From NCBI GenBank assembly GCA_002718035.1, contig PBCX01000011.1:1-64000 (forward strand): a stretch of 64,000 nt of DNA, in the 5' to 3' direction. Position numbers and translations under genes: made by a program. The stretch's first letter is position 1; the number at the start of each line of letters is the position of its first letter. A model generated the notes under the pieces. The model ran no database searches, was not told the origin of the DNA, and was given only the letters and a program-made list of their open reading frames with translations. This stretch comes from Flavobacteriales bacterium. GTDB lineage: Bacteria; Bacteroidota; Bacteroidia; Flavobacteriales; TMED113. Below, one piece after another: positions 37,492 through 47,895 of the stretch.

Positions 37492-38835
37492 TTACATCAT
37501 TGATTTACCCTTTATTCTTCCTCCCTTCATTAAACCATCATAATGTCTATTTAATAAATAACTTTCAATTTGCTGTAACGTATCTAAAACTACTCCAACC
37601 ATAATCAAAAGAGAAGTTCCACCATAAAATAAGGCAAACTGAGGACTAACACCTAACATTCCAGCAAAAGCCGGTAAGATTGCTACAAAAGCTAAAAATA
37701 AGGATCCCGGTAACACAATTCTAGACATAACAGAATCAAGATATTCTGCTGTTTGCCTACCTGGCTTTACACCCGGAATAAAACCACCATTTCTTTTCAT
37801 ATCATCAGCCATTTGTGAAGAATTAACGGTAACAGCTGTATAAAAATATGTAAACGCAACAACCATCCAGAAATAAATAAAATTATACCAAAAACCAAAC
37901 ATAGAATCAGGAGATGCAAATGTAGTGTACAGCCACATTGAAAAACCTCCAGTAGTATTAGGGTCTGGAGCACCACCAAATCCAGAAAATGTCATGGGTA
38001 AAAACATCAAAGCTTGTGCAAAAATTATAGGCATAACACCAGCGGCATTCACCTTGAGAGGAATATATTGTCTAACTCCCCCAAATTGACGATTACCGAC
38101 AACTCGTTTAGCAAATTGAACTGGTATTTTCCTTGTTCCCTGAACCAATAAAATTGATATTAAAATAACTAGCAATAAAAATAAAACTTCAATTAACATT
38201 AATATTAATACTCCACCAGTATCAGCAAGTTTGGTCGTAAATTCTTGTACAAAAGAAATAGGTAATGCAGCAATAATACCAATCATAATTAAAAGCGAAA
38301 TACCATTTCCAATCCCTCTTTCAGTAATTCTTTCACCAATCCACATTGCAAATAGGGTTCCTGTAATTAAAACAATATATGATGTCCACCATGCTGAGGA
38401 GGAAATTTGAATACCATATGCAGATAGAGCGGTTAAATAACCTGGGGCTTGAACTGCACAAATTGCAATAGTTAAATATCTAGTTAACTGATTAATTGTA
38501 TTTCTACCACTTTCACCTTCTTTTTGTAATTTTTGAATGTATGGCAAACCTATTCCTAATAATTGAATTACAATTGAAGCAGAGATGTAAGGCATAATTC
38601 CAAGAGCCATAATTGATGACTGAGAAAAAGCACCACCCGTAAATAAGTCTAAAATACCTAATAATCCTTCCTGACTTTGTTCAGTAAATTTTTGCAGAGC
38701 ACCCCTATCAACCCCTGGTAAAGTAACAAAAGCACATATTCTATAAATTAAAACAAAACCCAGAGTAACATAAATCCTAGATCTTAATTCTTCGATCTTA
38801 AAAATATTCTTTATTGTTTGTAATAAACCTTTCAT
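37492..38835 (-). CDS. secY: Preprotein translocase subunit SecY
   Basis: 447 aa; polytopic; LGIMPYISASIVIQLL, GIGNGISLLIMIGI. Confidence 0.98.
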   Translation of the reverse strand: MKGLLQTIKNIFKIEELRSRIYVTLGFVLIYRICAFVTLPGVDRGALQKFTEQSQEGLLGILDLFTGGAFSQSSIMALGIMPYISASIVIQLLGIGLPYIQKLQKEGESGRNTINQLTRYLTIAICAVQAPGYLTALSAYGIQISSSAWWTSYIVLITGTLFAMWIGERITERGIGNGISLLIMIGIIAALPISFVQEFTTKLADTGGVLILMLIEVLFLLLVILISILLVQGTRKIPVQFAKRVVGNRQFGGVRQYIPLKVNAAGVMPIIFAQALMFLPMTFSGFGGAPDPNTTGGFSMWLYTTFASPDSMFGFWYNFIYFWMVVAFTYFYTAVTVNSSQMADDMKRNGGFIPGVKPGRQTAEYLDSVMSRIVLPGSLFLAFVAILPAFAGMLGVSPQFALFYGGTSLLIMVGVVLDTLQQIESYLLNRHYDGLMKGGRIKGKSMM

Positions 38836-39284
38836 TAACTGATTATATTAATTTTTCCACCTTTTTCTTCAATTATTCTAACTGATGTTTTAGAGAACTT
38901 ATGAGCAAAGATTTCAATTTTTGAGTCGAAATTACCATCACTTAAAATTTTTACTTTCTCATTCTTTTTTATTAAACCTAAATTAATCATAGTATCAAAG
39001 TCTAACTTACCTTTTATTTTCTTTTCCTCAACTAATTTTTGAATTCTTCCTAAGTTAAGAGGTGAGAAAACTTTTCTATTTGGACTAAAAAATCCAAATT
39101 TTGGAACTCTTCTTTGAAGAGGCATTTGCCCACCCTCAAATCCTATTTTTTTTGAGTAACCTGATCGAGATTTTTGTCCTTTATGCCCACGTCCAGCGGT
39201 CGTTCCTCCTGATGCCTGTCCTCTAGCAATTCTCTTTCTGTTTTTAACAGAACCAATACTTGGTTTTAAATTTGATAAATCCAT
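38835..39284 (-). CDS. rplO: 50S ribosomal protein L15
   Basis: 149 aa; RKRIARGQASGGTTAGRGHKGQKSRSG, FEGGQMPLQRRVPKFGF. Confidence 0.98.
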   Translation of the reverse strand: MDLSNLKPSIGSVKNRKRIARGQASGGTTAGRGHKGQKSRSGYSKKIGFEGGQMPLQRRVPKFGFFSPNRKVFSPLNLGRIQKLVEEKKIKGKLDFDTMINLGLIKKNEKVKILSDGNFDSKIEIFAHKFSKTSVRIIEEKGGKINIIS

Positions 39285-39293
39285 AATAAAAAA

Positions 39294-39473
39294 TTATAAT
39301 TCTTTTGTTTGAACTAAATGTGAAACGGTGTTAACCATTCCTAAAATTTGTGGCGAGGCCTCAACTTCAACAAAACTATTAATTTTACCAAGACCTAGGG
39401 CAACTAATGTTCTTTTCTGATTCTCAGGCCTTCCTATTTTACTCTTTAATTGTTTAATTCTTATTTTTTTCAT
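39294..39473 (-). CDS. rpmD: 50S ribosomal protein L30 (59 aa, absent from the ORF track)
   Basis: MKKIRIKQLKSKIGRPENQKRTLVALGLGKINSFVEVEASPQILGMVNTVSHLVQTKEL, between rpsE and rplO. Confidence 0.95.
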   Translation of the reverse strand: MKKIRIKQLKSKIGRPENQKRTLVALGLGKINSFVEVEASPQILGMVNTVSHLVQTKEL

Positions 39474-39478
39474 TTTCT

Positions 39479-40003
39479 CTAACCATTAAATACTTTTTCT
39501 AAACTAATTCCTCTAGCAGACGCGATTTTTGCAGCACTTCTTAAATTAATTAATGCAAGAAAAGTAGCTTTTACAACATTATGAGGATTAGAAGAACCCT
39601 TGGACTTAGATAAAATATCTTTTATTCCTACACAATCCATAATTGCACGCATCGCTCCACCTGCAATAACACCTGTACCACTGGAAGCTGGTCTCATAAA
39701 AACAGTTGCGCCTCCAAATTTTCCATATTCTTCATGAGGAATTGATCCGTTAATAATAGGGATTCTCATTAAATTTTTCTTAGCGTTCTCTAATCCTTTG
39801 GCAATAGCTGAAGTAACTTCACCAGCTTTACCAAGACCATATCCAACAACACCATTTTTATCACCTACTACAACTATTGCAGAAAAAGTAAAGGTTCTCC
39901 CCCCTTTTGTTACTTTAGTTACACGTTGGATACCAACAACTTTTTCTTCAAGCTCTAAACCACTTGGCTTTACATATTCAATTATATCTTTGTATTTCTT
40001 CAT
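39479..40003 (-). CDS. rpsE: 30S ribosomal protein S5
   Basis: 174 aa; [44 protein letters not shown]. Confidence 0.98.
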   Translation of the reverse strand: MKKYKDIIEYVKPSGLELEEKVVGIQRVTKVTKGGRTFTFSAIVVVGDKNGVVGYGLGKAGEVTSAIAKGLENAKKNLMRIPIINGSIPHEEYGKFGGATVFMRPASSGTGVIAGGAMRAIMDCVGIKDILSKSKGSSNPHNVVKATFLALINLRSAAKIASARGISLEKVFNG

Positions 40004-40012
40004 AAAAAATTA

Positions 40013-40360
40013 TTAAAATTTTAAACCCTCTTTTCTTGCACTTTCTGCTAATGACTTTACTCTACCATGGTATAAATATCCATTTCTATCAAAACAACAT
40101 TGTTTGACTCCTTTTGATAAAGCCATCTTTGCAATATTTTTACCAACTTCCTCAGATTGCTTGACTTTGTTACCTTTAAATGACTTAGATAACGAAGATG
40201 TTGAACAAATTGTTTGATTTAATTCATCATTAATTATTGATGCATATATTTCTTTATTACTTCTAAAAACTGTAAGACGCGGAATGTCAGAAGTTCCAAA
40301 TAAAATCTTCCTGATTCTTTTCTTAATTCTTACTCTTCTGTACTGTTTTGTTAATTTCAT
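40013..40360 (-). CDS. rplR: 50S ribosomal protein L18
   Basis: 115 aa; PRLTVFRSNKEIYASIIND, CCFDRNGYLYHGRVKSLAESARKEGLKF. Confidence 0.97.
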   Translation of the reverse strand: MKLTKQYRRVRIKKRIRKILFGTSDIPRLTVFRSNKEIYASIINDELNQTICSTSSLSKSFKGNKVKQSEEVGKNIAKMALSKGVKQCCFDRNGYLYHGRVKSLAESARKEGLKF

Positions 40361-40370
40361 TTATATAATT

Positions 40371-40919
40371 TTATGCTGTTGTTTTACCTGCTTTTCTTCT
40401 AACTCTTTCACCAACAAACCTAATACCTTTTCCTTTGTATGGGTCATGTTTTCTAAATGATCTAATCTTAGCGCACACTTGACCTAATAAGTGCTTATCA
40501 TGAGATGTTAAAATAATTTTTGGGTTAGATCCCTTTTCAGTTTGGGTCTCAACCTTCACTTCAGGGCATACCTCAAAAACAATATTATGAGAAAATCCTA
40601 ATGAGATGTCTAATTTTTGACCTTGATTGGAAGCTCTAAAACCTACGCCGTGAAGTTCAAGTTCTTTTTTAAATCCTTTTGAAAGACCTTCAACCATATT
40701 AAAAATAAGAGATCTGTATAAACCATGTTTTGATTTCACTTCCTTATCCTCAGATAATCTTTTGATCTCCAAAATTGAATCATTTTTCACAAATTCAAAG
40801 TTTGAATCAACATCAATAGACATAGATTTGTCCCCACATGAAACCACAACTTTCTGATCTTCAAACGAAAAATTAATTTTTTCAGGTATCTCAATAATTT
40901 TTTTTCCTATTCTAGACAT
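40371..40919 (-). CDS. rplF: 50S ribosomal protein L6
   Basis: 182 aa; MSRIGKKIIEIPEKI, DPYKGKGIRFVGERVRRKAGKT. Confidence 0.98.
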   Translation of the reverse strand: MSRIGKKIIEIPEKINFSFEDQKVVVSCGDKSMSIDVDSNFEFVKNDSILEIKRLSEDKEVKSKHGLYRSLIFNMVEGLSKGFKKELELHGVGFRASNQGQKLDISLGFSHNIVFEVCPEVKVETQTEKGSNPKIILTSHDKHLLGQVCAKIRSFRKHDPYKGKGIRFVGERVRRKAGKTTA

Positions 40920-40931
40920 TTTACTTTTTAT

Positions 40932-41330
40932 TTAATATACTAAACATAAAACTTCACCTCCTACATTAATTTTTCTAGCATGTTTATCTGTCATCACTCC
41001 TCTAGAAGTTGAAATAATAGCAATACCTAATCCATTCAAAACTCTTGGTAAACCATCTTTTGGAGAGTAATTTCTTAGTCCAGGCCTACTAACTCTTTTT
41101 ATTTTTTTGATAGCAGGTATTTTTGTTACCAGGTCATACTTTAGAGCAATTCTAATTACACCTTGATTACCATTATCAATAAATTTATAATTTAAAATAT
41201 AACCTTGATCTTTCAATATCTTTGTTATATCCTTTTTTAAATTAGAACACGGTACATCAACAACCTTGTGTTTAGCCATGTAAGCATTTCTAATTTTCGT
41301 TAAATAATTTCCTATAGAATCTGTTATCAT
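40932..41330 (-). CDS. rpsH: 30S ribosomal protein S8
   Basis: 132 aa; DSIGNYLTKIRNAYMAKH, GLGIAIISTSRGVMTDKHARKINVGGEVLC. Confidence 0.98.
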   Translation of the reverse strand: MITDSIGNYLTKIRNAYMAKHKVVDVPCSNLKKDITKILKDQGYILNYKFIDNGNQGVIRIALKYDLVTKIPAIKKIKRVSRPGLRNYSPKDGLPRVLNGLGIAIISTSRGVMTDKHARKINVGGEVLCLVY

Positions 41331-41342
41331 TTTAATACAATT

Positions 41343-41612
41343 TTACCAACTTGATTTTTTTACACCAGGAATTAGTCCTGAATTAGCCATTTTTCTAAAC
41401 ATAACACGAGAAATACCAAATGTTCTCATATAACCCTTAGGCCGACCTGTTATTTTACATCTGTTATGTAATCTGACAGGGGAAGCATTCTTGGGTATAC
41501 TTTGAAGCCCTATGTAATCACCTGCTTCTTTTAACGACTTACGTTTTTCAGCATACTTTGCAACTAAACGTTGACGTTTTATTTCTCTAGCTTTCATTGA
41601 TTCTTTTGCCAT
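41343..41612 (-). CDS. rpsN: 30S ribosomal protein S14
   Basis: 89 aa; [46 protein letters not shown]. Confidence 0.98.
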   Translation of the reverse strand: MAKESMKAREIKRQRLVAKYAEKRKSLKEAGDYIGLQSIPKNASPVRLHNRCKITGRPKGYMRTFGISRVMFRKMANSGLIPGVKKSSW

Positions 41613-41615
41613 AAT

Positions 41616-42164
41616 CTATTTTCTTTTTTTAAATGGTAATCCAAAACACTCAAGTAAACTTTTAGCATCTTCATCAGATTTTGCTGAAGTGACAAAAGTT
41701 ATATCCATTCCTGTAATTTTTTTAACTTCATCAACCTTGATTTCAGGAAAAATTATTTGCTCTTTTATTCCAACAGTATAGTTACCCCTACCATCAAATC
41801 CTTTCGGATTAATTCCTTGAAAATCTCTGATTCCAGGCATTGAAATTGAAATTAATCTGTCTAGAAATTCATACATACGATTTCTTCTTAAAGTAACTTT
41901 AACACCAATTGGCATTCCTTTTCTGAGCTTAAAGTTAGCTATATCCTTCTTTGACTTTGTTATGATAGATTTCTGTCCAGAAATTTTTGTCATTTCTAAG
42001 CTAGCTTGCTCAATCATTTTTTTATCAGAGACTGCAGAGCCAATTCCTTGACTTAAACAAATTTTTTCAATTTTTGGAACCTCCATTATATTCGCTAAAG
42101 TCAAATCCTTCATTAACTTTGGAACAATCTCTTTTACATATTTTTCTTTTAATCTAGATTTCAT
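41616..42164 (-). CDS. rplE: 50S ribosomal protein L5
   Basis: 182 aa; [42 protein letters not shown]. Confidence 0.98.
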   Translation of the reverse strand: MKSRLKEKYVKEIVPKLMKDLTLANIMEVPKIEKICLSQGIGSAVSDKKMIEQASLEMTKISGQKSIITKSKKDIANFKLRKGMPIGVKVTLRRNRMYEFLDRLISISMPGIRDFQGINPKGFDGRGNYTVGIKEQIIFPEIKVDEVKKITGMDITFVTSAKSDEDAKSLLECFGLPFKKRK

Positions 42165-42169
42165 TTTAA

Positions 42170-42496
42170 TTATTTTACTAAATCACCTGTTGTTTTAAAG
42201 AATCTTTCTTTTTTTCCAGTTTTTTTATTAATTCTCTTACCTATCTTTGAAGGTTTACCTTTTGAGTCAACCAATAACAGGTTAGAAATATTAATGGATG
42301 CTTCTTTCTTGATAACGCCACCCTTTGGATTATCTTGATTTGGCTTAGTGTGTTTCGACACTAGGTTAGCTCCCTCAACTATTGCAGTATATTTTAATCT
42401 GTTAATTGATATAATTCTACCCTTTTTCCCCTTATCACGACCTGTCATTATCTGAACGTTGTCATCTTTTTTTAAATATGTTTTTTTTATTTTCAT
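42170..42496 (-). CDS. rplX: 50S ribosomal protein L24
   Basis: 108 aa; [26 protein letters not shown] motif. Confidence 0.97.
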   Translation of the reverse strand: MKIKKTYLKKDDNVQIMTGRDKGKKGRIISINRLKYTAIVEGANLVSKHTKPNQDNPKGGVIKKEASINISNLLLVDSKGKPSKIGKRINKKTGKKERFFKTTGDLVK

Positions 42497-42498
42497 TT

Positions 42499-42867
42499 TT
42501 ATAATACTTCAGGTGCTAATGAAATTATTTTCATATATTTTTTTTCTCTTAATTCTCTTGCTACAGGACCAAAAACTCTAGTTCCCCTCATTTCATTATT
42601 AGTATCTAACAATACACATGCATTGTCATCAAATCTTATATATGATCCATCTTTTCTCCTAACTTCTTTTTTAGCTCGGACAACAACAGCAGTGCTAACC
42701 TGACCCTTTTTTACAGTCCCATTAGGAGTAGCAGATTTTACAGTAACAACTATTTTATCTCCCAAAGAAGCATATCTTCTTTTAGTTCCACCAAGCACAC
42801 GAATACAAAGAGCCTCTTTTGCTCCTGTATTATCTGCAATTGTTAATCTTGATTCTTGTTGTAACAT
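42499..42867 (-). CDS. rplN: 50S ribosomal protein L14
   Basis: 122 aa; [27 protein letters not shown]. Confidence 0.98.
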   Translation of the reverse strand: MLQQESRLTIADNTGAKEALCIRVLGGTKRRYASLGDKIVVTVKSATPNGTVKKGQVSTAVVVRAKKEVRRKDGSYIRFDDNACVLLDTNNEMRGTRVFGPVARELREKKYMKIISLAPEVL

Positions 42868-42869
42868 AA

Positions 42870-43133
42870 TTATTTAGCTTTTTCAATAATTTTTAATAAT
42901 CTCCAACACTTGTTCTTACTAATAGGTCTTGTTTCCATTATTGATATTTTATCACCAATATTACATTCATTTTTCTCGTCGTGAACAAAAAATTTAGATG
43001 TCTTTTTAATATACTTACCATAAATTCTGTGTTTTACTCTTCTTTCTACAGAAACTACTGCAGATTTATCCATAGCATTACTAGTTACAATTCCTATTCT
43101 TTCCTTTCTTAAATTTCTATTTTTTATTTCCAT
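42870..43133 (-). CDS. rpsQ: 30S ribosomal protein S17
   Basis: 87 aa; [34 protein letters not shown]. Confidence 0.97.
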   Translation of the reverse strand: MEIKNRNLRKERIGIVTSNAMDKSAVVSVERRVKHRIYGKYIKKTSKFFVHDEKNECNIGDKISIMETRPISKNKCWRLLKIIEKAK

Positions 43134-43136
43134 TGT

Positions 43137-43325
43137 TTAAATATCTCTTTTCTTTAATTCAGTGACCATTCTTGCAATATTCCTCCTCGTAAATTTGATT
43201 TGTGACGGGTTTTCAATTTGAGAAACTGAATGTTGCAATTTCATTTTTTGATAATCTACTTTTGTATCAAAAAGTTTCTTTTTCAACTCATCATTTGTCA
43301 TTTCTTTATAAATTTTATTACTCAT
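43137..43325 (-). CDS. rpmC: 50S ribosomal protein L29
   Basis: 62 aa; YKEMTNDELKKKLFDTKVDYQKMKLQHSVSQIENPSQIKFTRRNIARMVTELKKR. Confidence 0.96.
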   Translation of the reverse strand: MSNKIYKEMTNDELKKKLFDTKVDYQKMKLQHSVSQIENPSQIKFTRRNIARMVTELKKRDI

Positions 43326-43334
43326 AACAATATA

Positions 43335-43757
43335 TTAGTTTCGTATATAATCTCTTCTTACAACAAATTTAGTCTTAATAGGAAGTTTTTGTGAAGCTAG
43401 TCTTAATGCTTCCTGTGCAACTTCAAAAGATACACCATCTAACTCAAACATTACTCTACCAGGCTTAACAACTGCCACAAAATGTTCAGGCGCACCTTTT
43501 CCTTTTCCCATTCTTACCTCAGCAGGTTTTTTGGTGATGGGCTTATCAGGAAAAACTCTTATCCATAATTGACCCTCTCTTTTCATATAACGAGTTGCAG
43601 CAATACGAGCAGCTTCTATTTGTCTTGATGTCATCCAACACTCTTCCAATGCCTTTATTCCAAATGATCCAAAATCAAGATTACTACCTCTTTGAGCAAG
43701 ACCTTTCATTCTACCCTTTTGCATTTTTCTATATTTTGTTCTCTTAGGTTGTAACAT
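43335..43757 (-). CDS. rplP: 50S ribosomal protein L16
   Basis: 140 aa; [39 protein letters not shown]. Confidence 0.98.
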   Translation of the reverse strand: MLQPKRTKYRKMQKGRMKGLAQRGSNLDFGSFGIKALEECWMTSRQIEAARIAATRYMKREGQLWIRVFPDKPITKKPAEVRMGKGKGAPEHFVAVVKPGRVMFELDGVSFEVAQEALRLASQKLPIKTKFVVRRDYIRN

Positions 43758-43761
43758 ATTT

Positions 43762-44448
43762 CTACTTTTTTCTATTAGTTTTTTTTCTACCTAAATTTAA
43801 AGTTTCAATGGGGGTGAGGTCTCTTTTTCCATAAACTTCGCCTTTAAAAATCCAAACCTTAATACCAATCAATCCATAAGTTGTCAGAGCTTCTTCACAG
43901 GCGTAATCAATATCAGCTCTAAATGTATGTAATGGAATTCTACCCTCCTTCCAACTTTCAGTACGAGCCATCTCAACTCCGTTAAGCCTTCCGGCTACTT
44001 GAATTTTAATACCTAGAGCCCCCATTCGTACAGAGGAAGAAATAGACATTTTTACAGCTTTTCTGTAATTTATTCTACCTTCAATTTGGCGAGCAACGTT
44101 CATTGCAACAAGATAAGCATCAAGCTCTTGTCTTTTAATTTCGAAAATATTCAGTTGAATATCCTTTTTTGTTAACTTTTTTAACTCCTCTTTTAACTTA
44201 TCAACTTCTTGACCTCCTTTTCCTATGATTATACCAGGCCGAGCTGTACTGATCGTTATAGTAATATTTTTTAACCTTTCTATAACTATTTTAGAGACAC
44301 TTGCTTTTGAAAGACGAGCTTTAATATATTTTCTGATTTTATAGTCTTCTGAAAGCCTATCTCCAAAATCTACACCACCATACCAAACTGAATCCCAGCC
44401 TCTTATAAAACCTAATCTATTACCTATTGGATTTGTCTTTTGTCCCAT
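43762..44448 (-). CDS. rpsC: 30S ribosomal protein S3
   Basis: 228 aa; [22 protein letters not shown] motif [12 protein letters not shown]. Confidence 0.98.
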   Translation of the reverse strand: MGQKTNPIGNRLGFIRGWDSVWYGGVDFGDRLSEDYKIRKYIKARLSKASVSKIVIERLKNITITISTARPGIIIGKGGQEVDKLKEELKKLTKKDIQLNIFEIKRQELDAYLVAMNVARQIEGRINYRKAVKMSISSSVRMGALGIKIQVAGRLNGVEMARTESWKEGRIPLHTFRADIDYACEEALTTYGLIGIKVWIFKGEVYGKRDLTPIETLNLGRKKTNRKK

Positions 44449-44453
44449 ATTAT

Positions 44454-44879
44454 TTAATTTATTTTAGCTGTTTTTTTTTCAGATTTTTTTTCTTCATCAA
44501 TAATCATAGTAATATGATTAGATCTTTTTCTTATCCTGTGAGCTCTTCCTTGTGGAGCTGGTTGAACTCTCTTTAACATTCTAGCAGAATCAACATATAC
44601 TTCCTTAATAAAAAGATCTGTGTTTTCAATATTTTTATCTTTATTTTTTTGTTTCCAATTAGCCATACATGATAAAAGTAATTTTTCCATCTTACTTGAA
44701 GATTCTTTTCTATCTGTCTTTAAAATGTTTAAAGCTATATTAATATCCAAACCTCTAATTTGATCAGCGATCAATCTCATCTTCCTTGGTGAGGTTGGGC
44801 ATTTCATTAATTTAGCAAAAGCAATTTTTTTGTTTGCTTCCTTAATTACTTTAGATCTATTTTTTTTTCTTACTCCCAT
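44454..44879 (-). CDS. rplV: 50S ribosomal protein L22
   Basis: 141 aa; [40 protein letters not shown]. Confidence 0.97.
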   Translation of the reverse strand: MGVRKKNRSKVIKEANKKIAFAKLMKCPTSPRKMRLIADQIRGLDINIALNILKTDRKESSSKMEKLLLSCMANWKQKNKDKNIENTDLFIKEVYVDSARMLKRVQPAPQGRAHRIRKRSNHITMIIDEEKKSEKKTAKIN

Positions 44880-44892
44880 ATTAATTTATCTT

Positions 44893-45159
44893 TTATCTCT
44901 TGTTACCTGAGTGCCCTCTAAAGTTTCTAGTCGGAGAAAACTCACCTAGCTTATGACCAACCATATTTTCAGTAATAAAAACTGGTATAAATTGCTTTCC
45001 ATTGTGAACCGCAATAGTTTGTCCTACGAAATCAGGTATAATCATTGAAGCTCTACTCCATGTCTTTATTACAGATTTCTTATTAGATTCAACTGCTGTT
45101 GTAATTTTTTTTACCAGCTTAACTGAAACAAATGGTCCTTTTTTTAGAGATCTAGCCAT
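44893..45159 (-). CDS. rpsS: 30S ribosomal protein S19
   Basis: 88 aa; [39 protein letters not shown]. Confidence 0.98.
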   Translation of the reverse strand: MARSLKKGPFVSVKLVKKITTAVESNKKSVIKTWSRASMIIPDFVGQTIAVHNGKQFIPVFITENMVGHKLGEFSPTRNFRGHSGNKR

Positions 45160-45162
45160 ATT

Positions 45163-45984
45163 TTATTTTTTTCTTCGTTCTACAATAAATTTATTTGACG
45201 CTTTTTTCTTTTTTCTTGTTTTAAATCCTTTAGCAGGAATACCGTTTCTTGATCTTGGATGTCCCCCTGAGGATTTTCCTTCACCTCCTCCCATTGGATG
45301 GTCAACAGGGTTCATAGCAACTCCTCTTGTTCTAGGTCTTCTGCCTAACCAACGACTTCTTCCGGCCTTTCCTGATTTTTGTAAATTATTTTCTGAGTTA
45401 GAAAGTGATCCAATTGTTGCAAAGCATGAAGATAATACCATTCTAATTTCTCCGCTGGGTAACTTTAAAGTTACATACTTTCCCTCTCTTGCAACAAGAG
45501 TAGCAAAAGATCCCGCGCTTCTTGCTAGTTCACCTCCCTTTCCGGGTGTTAATTCAATATTATGAACAGCTGTACCAAGTGGAATATCAGAAAGATATAA
45601 AGCATTTCCAGTGTCTGGAGACGCTTTTTTTCCGGATAAGACTTGATCATTAATATTCATACCTTTGGGACAAAGAATATATCTTTTTTCACCATCAGCA
45701 TAGTATAATAGTGCTATTCTTGAACTTCGGTTTGGATCATACTCGATTGTTTTGACTGTAGCAGGAATATCTACTTTCTGTCTTTTAAAATCTATCACTC
45801 TATATTTCTTCTTGTGACCCCCACCAATGTATCTCATTGTCATCTTTCCATCTTTATTCCTACCCCCACTTCTTTTATTTACAGCTAATAAGCTTTTTTC
45901 TGGCTTTGAAGATGTTAGATCAAATGAAGTAACGACTTTAAAACGTTGTCCTGGTGTAGTAGGTTTTAATTTTCTTGTTGCCAT
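45163..45984 (-). CDS. rplB: 50S ribosomal protein L2
   Basis: 273 aa; [42 protein letters not shown]. Confidence 0.98.
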   Translation of the reverse strand: MATRKLKPTTPGQRFKVVTSFDLTSSKPEKSLLAVNKRSGGRNKDGKMTMRYIGGGHKKKYRVIDFKRQKVDIPATVKTIEYDPNRSSRIALLYYADGEKRYILCPKGMNINDQVLSGKKASPDTGNALYLSDIPLGTAVHNIELTPGKGGELARSAGSFATLVAREGKYVTLKLPSGEIRMVLSSCFATIGSLSNSENNLQKSGKAGRSRWLGRRPRTRGVAMNPVDHPMGGGEGKSSGGHPRSRNGIPAKGFKTRKKKKASNKFIVERRKK

Positions 45985-45985
45985 T

Positions 45986-46273
45986 TTAATTATTATAAAA
46001 ATCTATACTATTATCCTTTTTCAATCTAACTATTGCTTTCTTAAGTGAATTTGTTTTACCCTTAATAACCCCTGTTTTAGTAAATCTACTTTTCTCTTTA
46101 CCTCTATAGACCATGGTCCTAACAGATAAAACTTTAACGCCGTAATTATTTTCAACTGCTTTTTTTATTTCGATTTTATTTGCTTTCCTATTAACAATAA
46201 AACCGTAATCATTCAGCGACTCTGTTTTTTGAGTCATTTTTTCTGTTACAATTGGCTTAATAATTACATTCAT
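45986..46273 (-). CDS. rplW: 50S ribosomal protein L23
   Basis: 95 aa; [34 protein letters not shown]. Confidence 0.96.
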   Translation of the reverse strand: MNVIIKPIVTEKMTQKTESLNDYGFIVNRKANKIEIKKAVENNYGVKVLSVRTMVYRGKEKSRFTKTGVIKGKTNSLKKAIVRLKKDNSIDFYNN

Positions 46274-46280
46274 TTTAAAA

Positions 46281-46907
46281 TTACTTTAATATGTTCTCTA
46301 TTTTCTTAATTGCCGCCTCTGAAATAACTATTTTATTCGCATTCATGAGAGAATAAATATTTAATTCATCCGAATTCAACACACTTACTTTTTCAACATT
46401 TTTTGAAGAAAGTAAAAGGTTGTTATTTTTTGTTTCTGAAATTAACAATGATTTCGCAGAATTTATACCCAAATCTGTTAACATTTTTATACATTTTTTT
46501 GAGCTAGGTTTATCAAAAGAAAACTGATCTAAAACTAAGATACTTTTACTTGCAATCTTTGAAGAAAAAACAGATTTCTTTGCCAATTTTCTAACCTTTT
46601 TATTAAGCTTAAATGAGTAGTCTCTTGGTAATGGCCCAAAAGTTCTACCCCCTCCTCTAAATAACGGAGACTTTATACTACCAGCTCTAGCGGTACCTGT
46701 TCCCTTTTGTTTCTTTATCTTTCTTGTACTTCCAGTGATTTCAGATCTAGGCTTTGCTTTATGAGTACCTTGACGGTTATTTGCCATAAATTGCTTAACA
46801 GCTAGATAAACAACATGATCATTAGGTTCAATTTTGAACACCTTATCGCTAAGAGATATCTCTTTCCCAGTTTCTTTACCCTCTATATTTAATACTTTTA
46901 ATTTCAT
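46281..46907 (-). CDS. rplD: 50S ribosomal protein L4
   Basis: 208 aa; RQGTHKAKPRSEITGSTRKIKKQKGTGTARAGSIKSPLFRGGGRTFGP. Confidence 0.98.
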   Translation of the reverse strand: MKLKVLNIEGKETGKEISLSDKVFKIEPNDHVVYLAVKQFMANNRQGTHKAKPRSEITGSTRKIKKQKGTGTARAGSIKSPLFRGGGRTFGPLPRDYSFKLNKKVRKLAKKSVFSSKIASKSILVLDQFSFDKPSSKKCIKMLTDLGINSAKSLLISETKNNNLLLSSKNVEKVSVLNSDELNIYSLMNANKIVISEAAIKKIENILK

Positions 46908-46913
46908 AATATT

Positions 46914-47570
46914 CTAATTAGTTATTTCAACATAACTATTTTTAGGACCTGGTATAGCACCTTTAACCAACATTATATTTTTATCAGTAATTATTTTCAT
47001 AATTTTTAAATTTTGGTACGTAAATCTTTTTCCTCCCATTCTACCTGCCATTCTCATACCTTTAAAGACTCTTGCAGGATATGAAGCAGCACCAATAGAA
47101 CCAGGCGCTCTCATTCTATTATGTTGCCCGTGAGTAGCATCACCAACTCCTCTAAAACCATGTCTTTTTACCACACCTTGAAAACCTCTACCTTTACTTT
47201 TACCACTAACATCTACAAATTCACCTTCCTTAAAAACACTATTAATAGTAAAAACATCACCTACTTTTAACTCTTCTCTAGAGTTATTTCCATCTTGGTC
47301 AGAAATTTCAACATCAAATATTGAAAACTCCTTATAAACCTTTTTAGGTGTTGCCTTTGAGTTTTTTAAATGACCAATTTCTGTCTTTAAAGCTTTTCTT
47401 AAATGCTTGTCATCATAACCGACCTGTATAGAGTTATAACCTTCTGTTTCCAACTTTTTGATCTGAGTAACCACACACGGACCTGCTTGAATAATTGTAC
47501 ATGCAGTATTAAGTCCATCAGCATCAAAAATGCTAGTCATTCCTATTTTTTTTCCTAATATCCCAGCCAT
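46914..47570 (-). CDS. rplC: 50S ribosomal protein L3
   Basis: 218 aa; GILGKKIGMTSIF, SKGRGFQGVVKRHGFRGVGDATHGQHNRMRAPGSIGA. Confidence 0.98.
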   Translation of the reverse strand: MAGILGKKIGMTSIFDADGLNTACTIIQAGPCVVTQIKKLETEGYNSIQVGYDDKHLRKALKTEIGHLKNSKATPKKVYKEFSIFDVEISDQDGNNSREELKVGDVFTINSVFKEGEFVDVSGKSKGRGFQGVVKRHGFRGVGDATHGQHNRMRAPGSIGAASYPARVFKGMRMAGRMGGKRFTYQNLKIMKIITDKNIMLVKGAIPGPKNSYVEITN

Positions 47571-47579
47571 AATTTTTAA

Positions 47580-47891
47580 TTAAACTTTAATTTCTACTTC
47601 AACACCACTAGGTAACTCTAACTTCATAAGCGCATCCACAGTTTTGTTAGCGTTAGTTGCACAAAAAATATCTAATAATCTTTTGAATGAACTTAACTCA
47701 AATTGCTCTCTTGCTTTTTTATTTACATGAGGGGATTTTAAAACTGTAAAATGTTTTTTATGGGTCGGTAATGGGATAGGCCCACTTACAACAGCACCAG
47801 TTGGTTTAACAGTTTTAACAATTTTTTCAGCAGTTCTATCTACTAAATTGTGATCGTATGATTTTAATTTTATTCTAATTTTTTGACTCAT
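47580..47891 (-). CDS. rpsJ: 30S ribosomal protein S10
   Basis: 103 aa; [40 protein letters not shown]. Confidence 0.98.
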   Translation of the reverse strand: MSQKIRIKLKSYDHNLVDRTAEKIVKTVKPTGAVVSGPIPLPTHKKHFTVLKSPHVNKKAREQFELSSFKRLLDIFCATNANKTVDALMKLELPSGVEVEIKV

Positions 47892-47895
47892 AACT

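Noticed and set aside
41343-41612. Zinc-free S14 (and L36 with a single Cys) as unusual paralogs
   Set aside because: C-minus forms of these proteins are common in this phylum.
47892-47895. Missing tuf gene between fusA and rpsJ as a notable rearrangement
   Set aside because: Absence of tuf at this position is usual in Bacteroidetes.
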